The notes under the pieces were generated by a model that did no database searches, was not told where the DNA came from, and was given only the letters and a program-made list of their open reading frames with translations. The position numbers were made by a program, and so were the translations under genes. Shown in pieces: positions 62,780 to 64,000 of a stretch of 64,000 nucleotides of DNA; the first letter of the stretch is position 1, and every line of letters begins with the position of its first letter. The stretch comes from Clostridia bacterium. GTDB taxonomy: Bacteria; Bacillota; Clostridia; Lachnospirales; Lachnospiraceae. The stretch lies in the NCBI GenBank assembly GCA_910574835.1, contig CAJTDE010000004.1, positions 62,001 to 126,000 of the forward strand. Reading direction: 5' to 3'.

Positions 62780-62936
62780 CCCTGCACCTCACTTTCCGAT
62801 TCTTCCAATACTTCCCGCCAATCCCCATAAATCAGCGCACAAAAAAAGCCGTCAGATATCTCCGCCTGTCAGCTTCCAAAACGCCTTTATTCTGCTTTTA
62901 TGCCTTTATACCTTTATGCTTTCATGTTCCCATGCC
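62780..62936 (-). other. Spacer between portal and protease genes with hairpin and A-rich repeats
   Basis: On the minus strand degenerate units such as GGTATAAAGG and GGCATAAAAG (62885-62935) precede an imperfect hairpin GCTGACAG/CTGACGGC followed by TTTTTTT (62841-62873). These genes usually touch in related phages, so the spacer looks like an insertion scar or a regulatory stop. Confidence 0.45.
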
Positions 62937-64000
62937 TCACTGCCCCTGTCCGGGATAGCCCTGCCGGGACATCCTCCCGTCCGTCGTCTCTGGCTCCTGC
63001 AGGTTCTTTCCCGCAAACAGCCCTGCATCTTCCAGCTTGCACAGATTCCCGTTCACCAGGTACAAGTCCCCTCCTTCCTCCGCAGGGATCGGGTTCATGT
63101 CCTCCATCTCCCTGATATCATTCGCAGACAGCCACCCATTCTGCCGCCCCACAGAATACCCGGTCATACGGCTCTGGTAATCCCCCCGCAGAAGCCCGTC
63201 CACGTTCAGCTTCACAAAATACTCCCGCTTCTCCTGGGGCAGCAATAAGGCTTTCTGTAAAGACTGCTCCCACCGGATCACCCATGGGTCCAGCGTATAC
63301 TTCACAAACTCCAGCGACTGCTGCTCAATGTTGGAAAAACTGCTCTTATCCAGATCCCCAACCATATGCGGCGGAATCCGGTACAGCCTGGCAATCTCGT
63401 CCACCTGGAACTTCCTGGTCTCCAGAAACTGCGCTTCCTCCGGCGGAATCCCGATCTGCTGGTACTTCATGCCCTCTTCCAGAACGGCAACCTTCCCCGC
63501 ATTCTTAGAGCCCCCGTAGACAGCGTGCCAGCTCTCCCGCACCTTCGCCGGGTCCTTCAACACCCCCGGATGCTCCAATACACCGCCAGGCGTGGCCCCG
63601 TTCTCAAAGAACCCCGCCCCGTATTCCTCACAGGCCAGCGTCATCCCCACCGCATTCTTCGCCATGGCAATGGGAGAATACCCCACCAGCCCGTCAAACC
63701 CAAGCCCGGGGATATGCAGCACATCCTCCGGTGCAAGATACACCCTGCCGTACTCCCCAAAGTTCGGGTTCTCGTCACTGTACCGGTTATAGACATAATA
63801 AAGCTCCCCCTTACCGTCCCGGTCAACCTCCACCTTGTCCGGCAGCAGCGGGTACAGCCCAAGCACCCGGCCCCTGCCGTCCCGTATGATCTGCGCATAG
63901 GCATTCCCCCAGATCAAAAGATGGCTCATAAGCGTCTCCCGGAACACAAAAGAAGTCATCTCCGGGTTCGGCTCGTCATGCAGGAGATAATACAAAGGAT
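62937..64000 (-). CDS. Phage portal protein (HK97 family), N-terminus beyond the right edge
   Basis: At least 353 residues of a portal protein, including MSHLLIWGNAYAQIIRDGRG, the EDVLHIPGLGFDGLVGYSPI segment and the C-terminal MEDMNPIPAEEGGDLYLVN. The portal forms the dodecameric channel for DNA packaging. The frame stays open at the window edge and the family normally has about 40-60 more N-terminal residues, so the gene is incomplete here only because of the edge. Confidence 0.85.
   Translation of the reverse strand, partial: PLYYLLHDEPNPEMTSFVFRETLMSHLLIWGNAYAQIIRDGRGRVLGLYPLLPDKVEVDRDGKGELYYVYNRYSDENPNFGEYGRVYLAPEDVLHIPGLGFDGLVGYSPIAMAKNAVGMTLACEEYGAGFFENGATPGGVLEHPGVLKDPAKVRESWHAVYGGSKNAGKVAVLEEGMKYQQIGIPPEEAQFLETRKFQVDEIARLYRIPPHMVGDLDKSSFSNIEQQSLEFVKYTLDPWVIRWEQSLQKALLLPQEKREYFVKLNVDGLLRGDYQSRMTGYSVGRQNGWLSANDIREMEDMNPIPAEEGGDLYLVNGNLCKLEDAGLFAGKNLQEPETTDGRMSRQGYPGQGQ

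Overview
The window comes from a Gram-positive anaerobe of the class Clostridia, most likely a gut Lachnospiraceae or a close relative. Three things point there: a Tn1549/CTn-type conjugative element with Clostridia-specific accessory families (DUF3846, DUF3847, DUF4315, DUF4366, TnpV/TnpW), several large serine recombinases, and a siphophage-type prophage with a DUF5048 tail protein. I saw no rRNA, tRNA or CRISPR array. Nearly the whole window is mobile DNA, nested several levels deep.

1-3017 (minus strand): part of an integrative mobilizable element (IME) with a MobA/L relaxase fragment, a DUF3847 protein, TnpW and a TnpX-like serine recombinase. It sits inside the virD4 coupling-protein gene of a larger integrative conjugative element (ICE). 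3018-5375 (minus): the ICE replication/coupling block repA, DUF3846, pcfB and the first 99 codons of virD4, in opposite orientation to the rest of the ICE. 5631-7371 (plus): a serine-recombinase pseudogene without its catalytic N-terminus, fused to the last 31 codons of maff2. 7445-17498 (plus): the conjugation operon (VirB6/TrbL-like channel, PrgI, VirB4 ATPase, CHAP hydrolase, DUF4315, DUF4366, topoisomerase III). 17501-30951: a CHC2/ArdC/YodL/DUF4316 fusion, a 2968-residue methylase-helicase with a tnpV gene embedded in another frame, DUF3848/3849 and MobC. 31531-32949: the MOB-type relaxase. 33168-38470: an XRE regulator, a lower-GC cargo operon (ABC ATPase, permease, lipoprotein, ECF sigma factor, putative anti-sigma factor, membrane protein) and a sigma-like gene. 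38471-42566: a structured gene-free region, a TnpW-like gene and two overlapping serine recombinases that end the ICE.

42671-64000 (minus): a prophage read from right to left. The ICE has cut the second of its two serine recombinases. From the right edge the order is portal (partial), ClpP-type protease, HK97 capsid, connectors, major tail protein, frameshifted tail chaperones, tape measure, tail proteins, holin, endolysin, DUF6870 and recombinases. Two blocks of non-structural genes interrupt the tail module: an AT-rich AbiJ-like gene between chaperone and tape measure, and a five-gene block (GNAT, HEAT-like, yjdF with its riboswitch, a 65-residue protein, YdeI-like) between two tail genes.

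Within the window the ICE has relaxase, relaxosome protein, VirB4, VirB6-like and PrgI genes, but its coupling protein and Maff2 are broken, so self-transfer is doubtful unless the missing parts lie intact to the left. The clearest unusual signals are the tnpV/helicase overprinting, the ICE-in-prophage and IME-in-virD4 nesting with an inverted replication block, the cargo genes inside the phage tail operon, and the ECF-sigma/ABC cargo operon.
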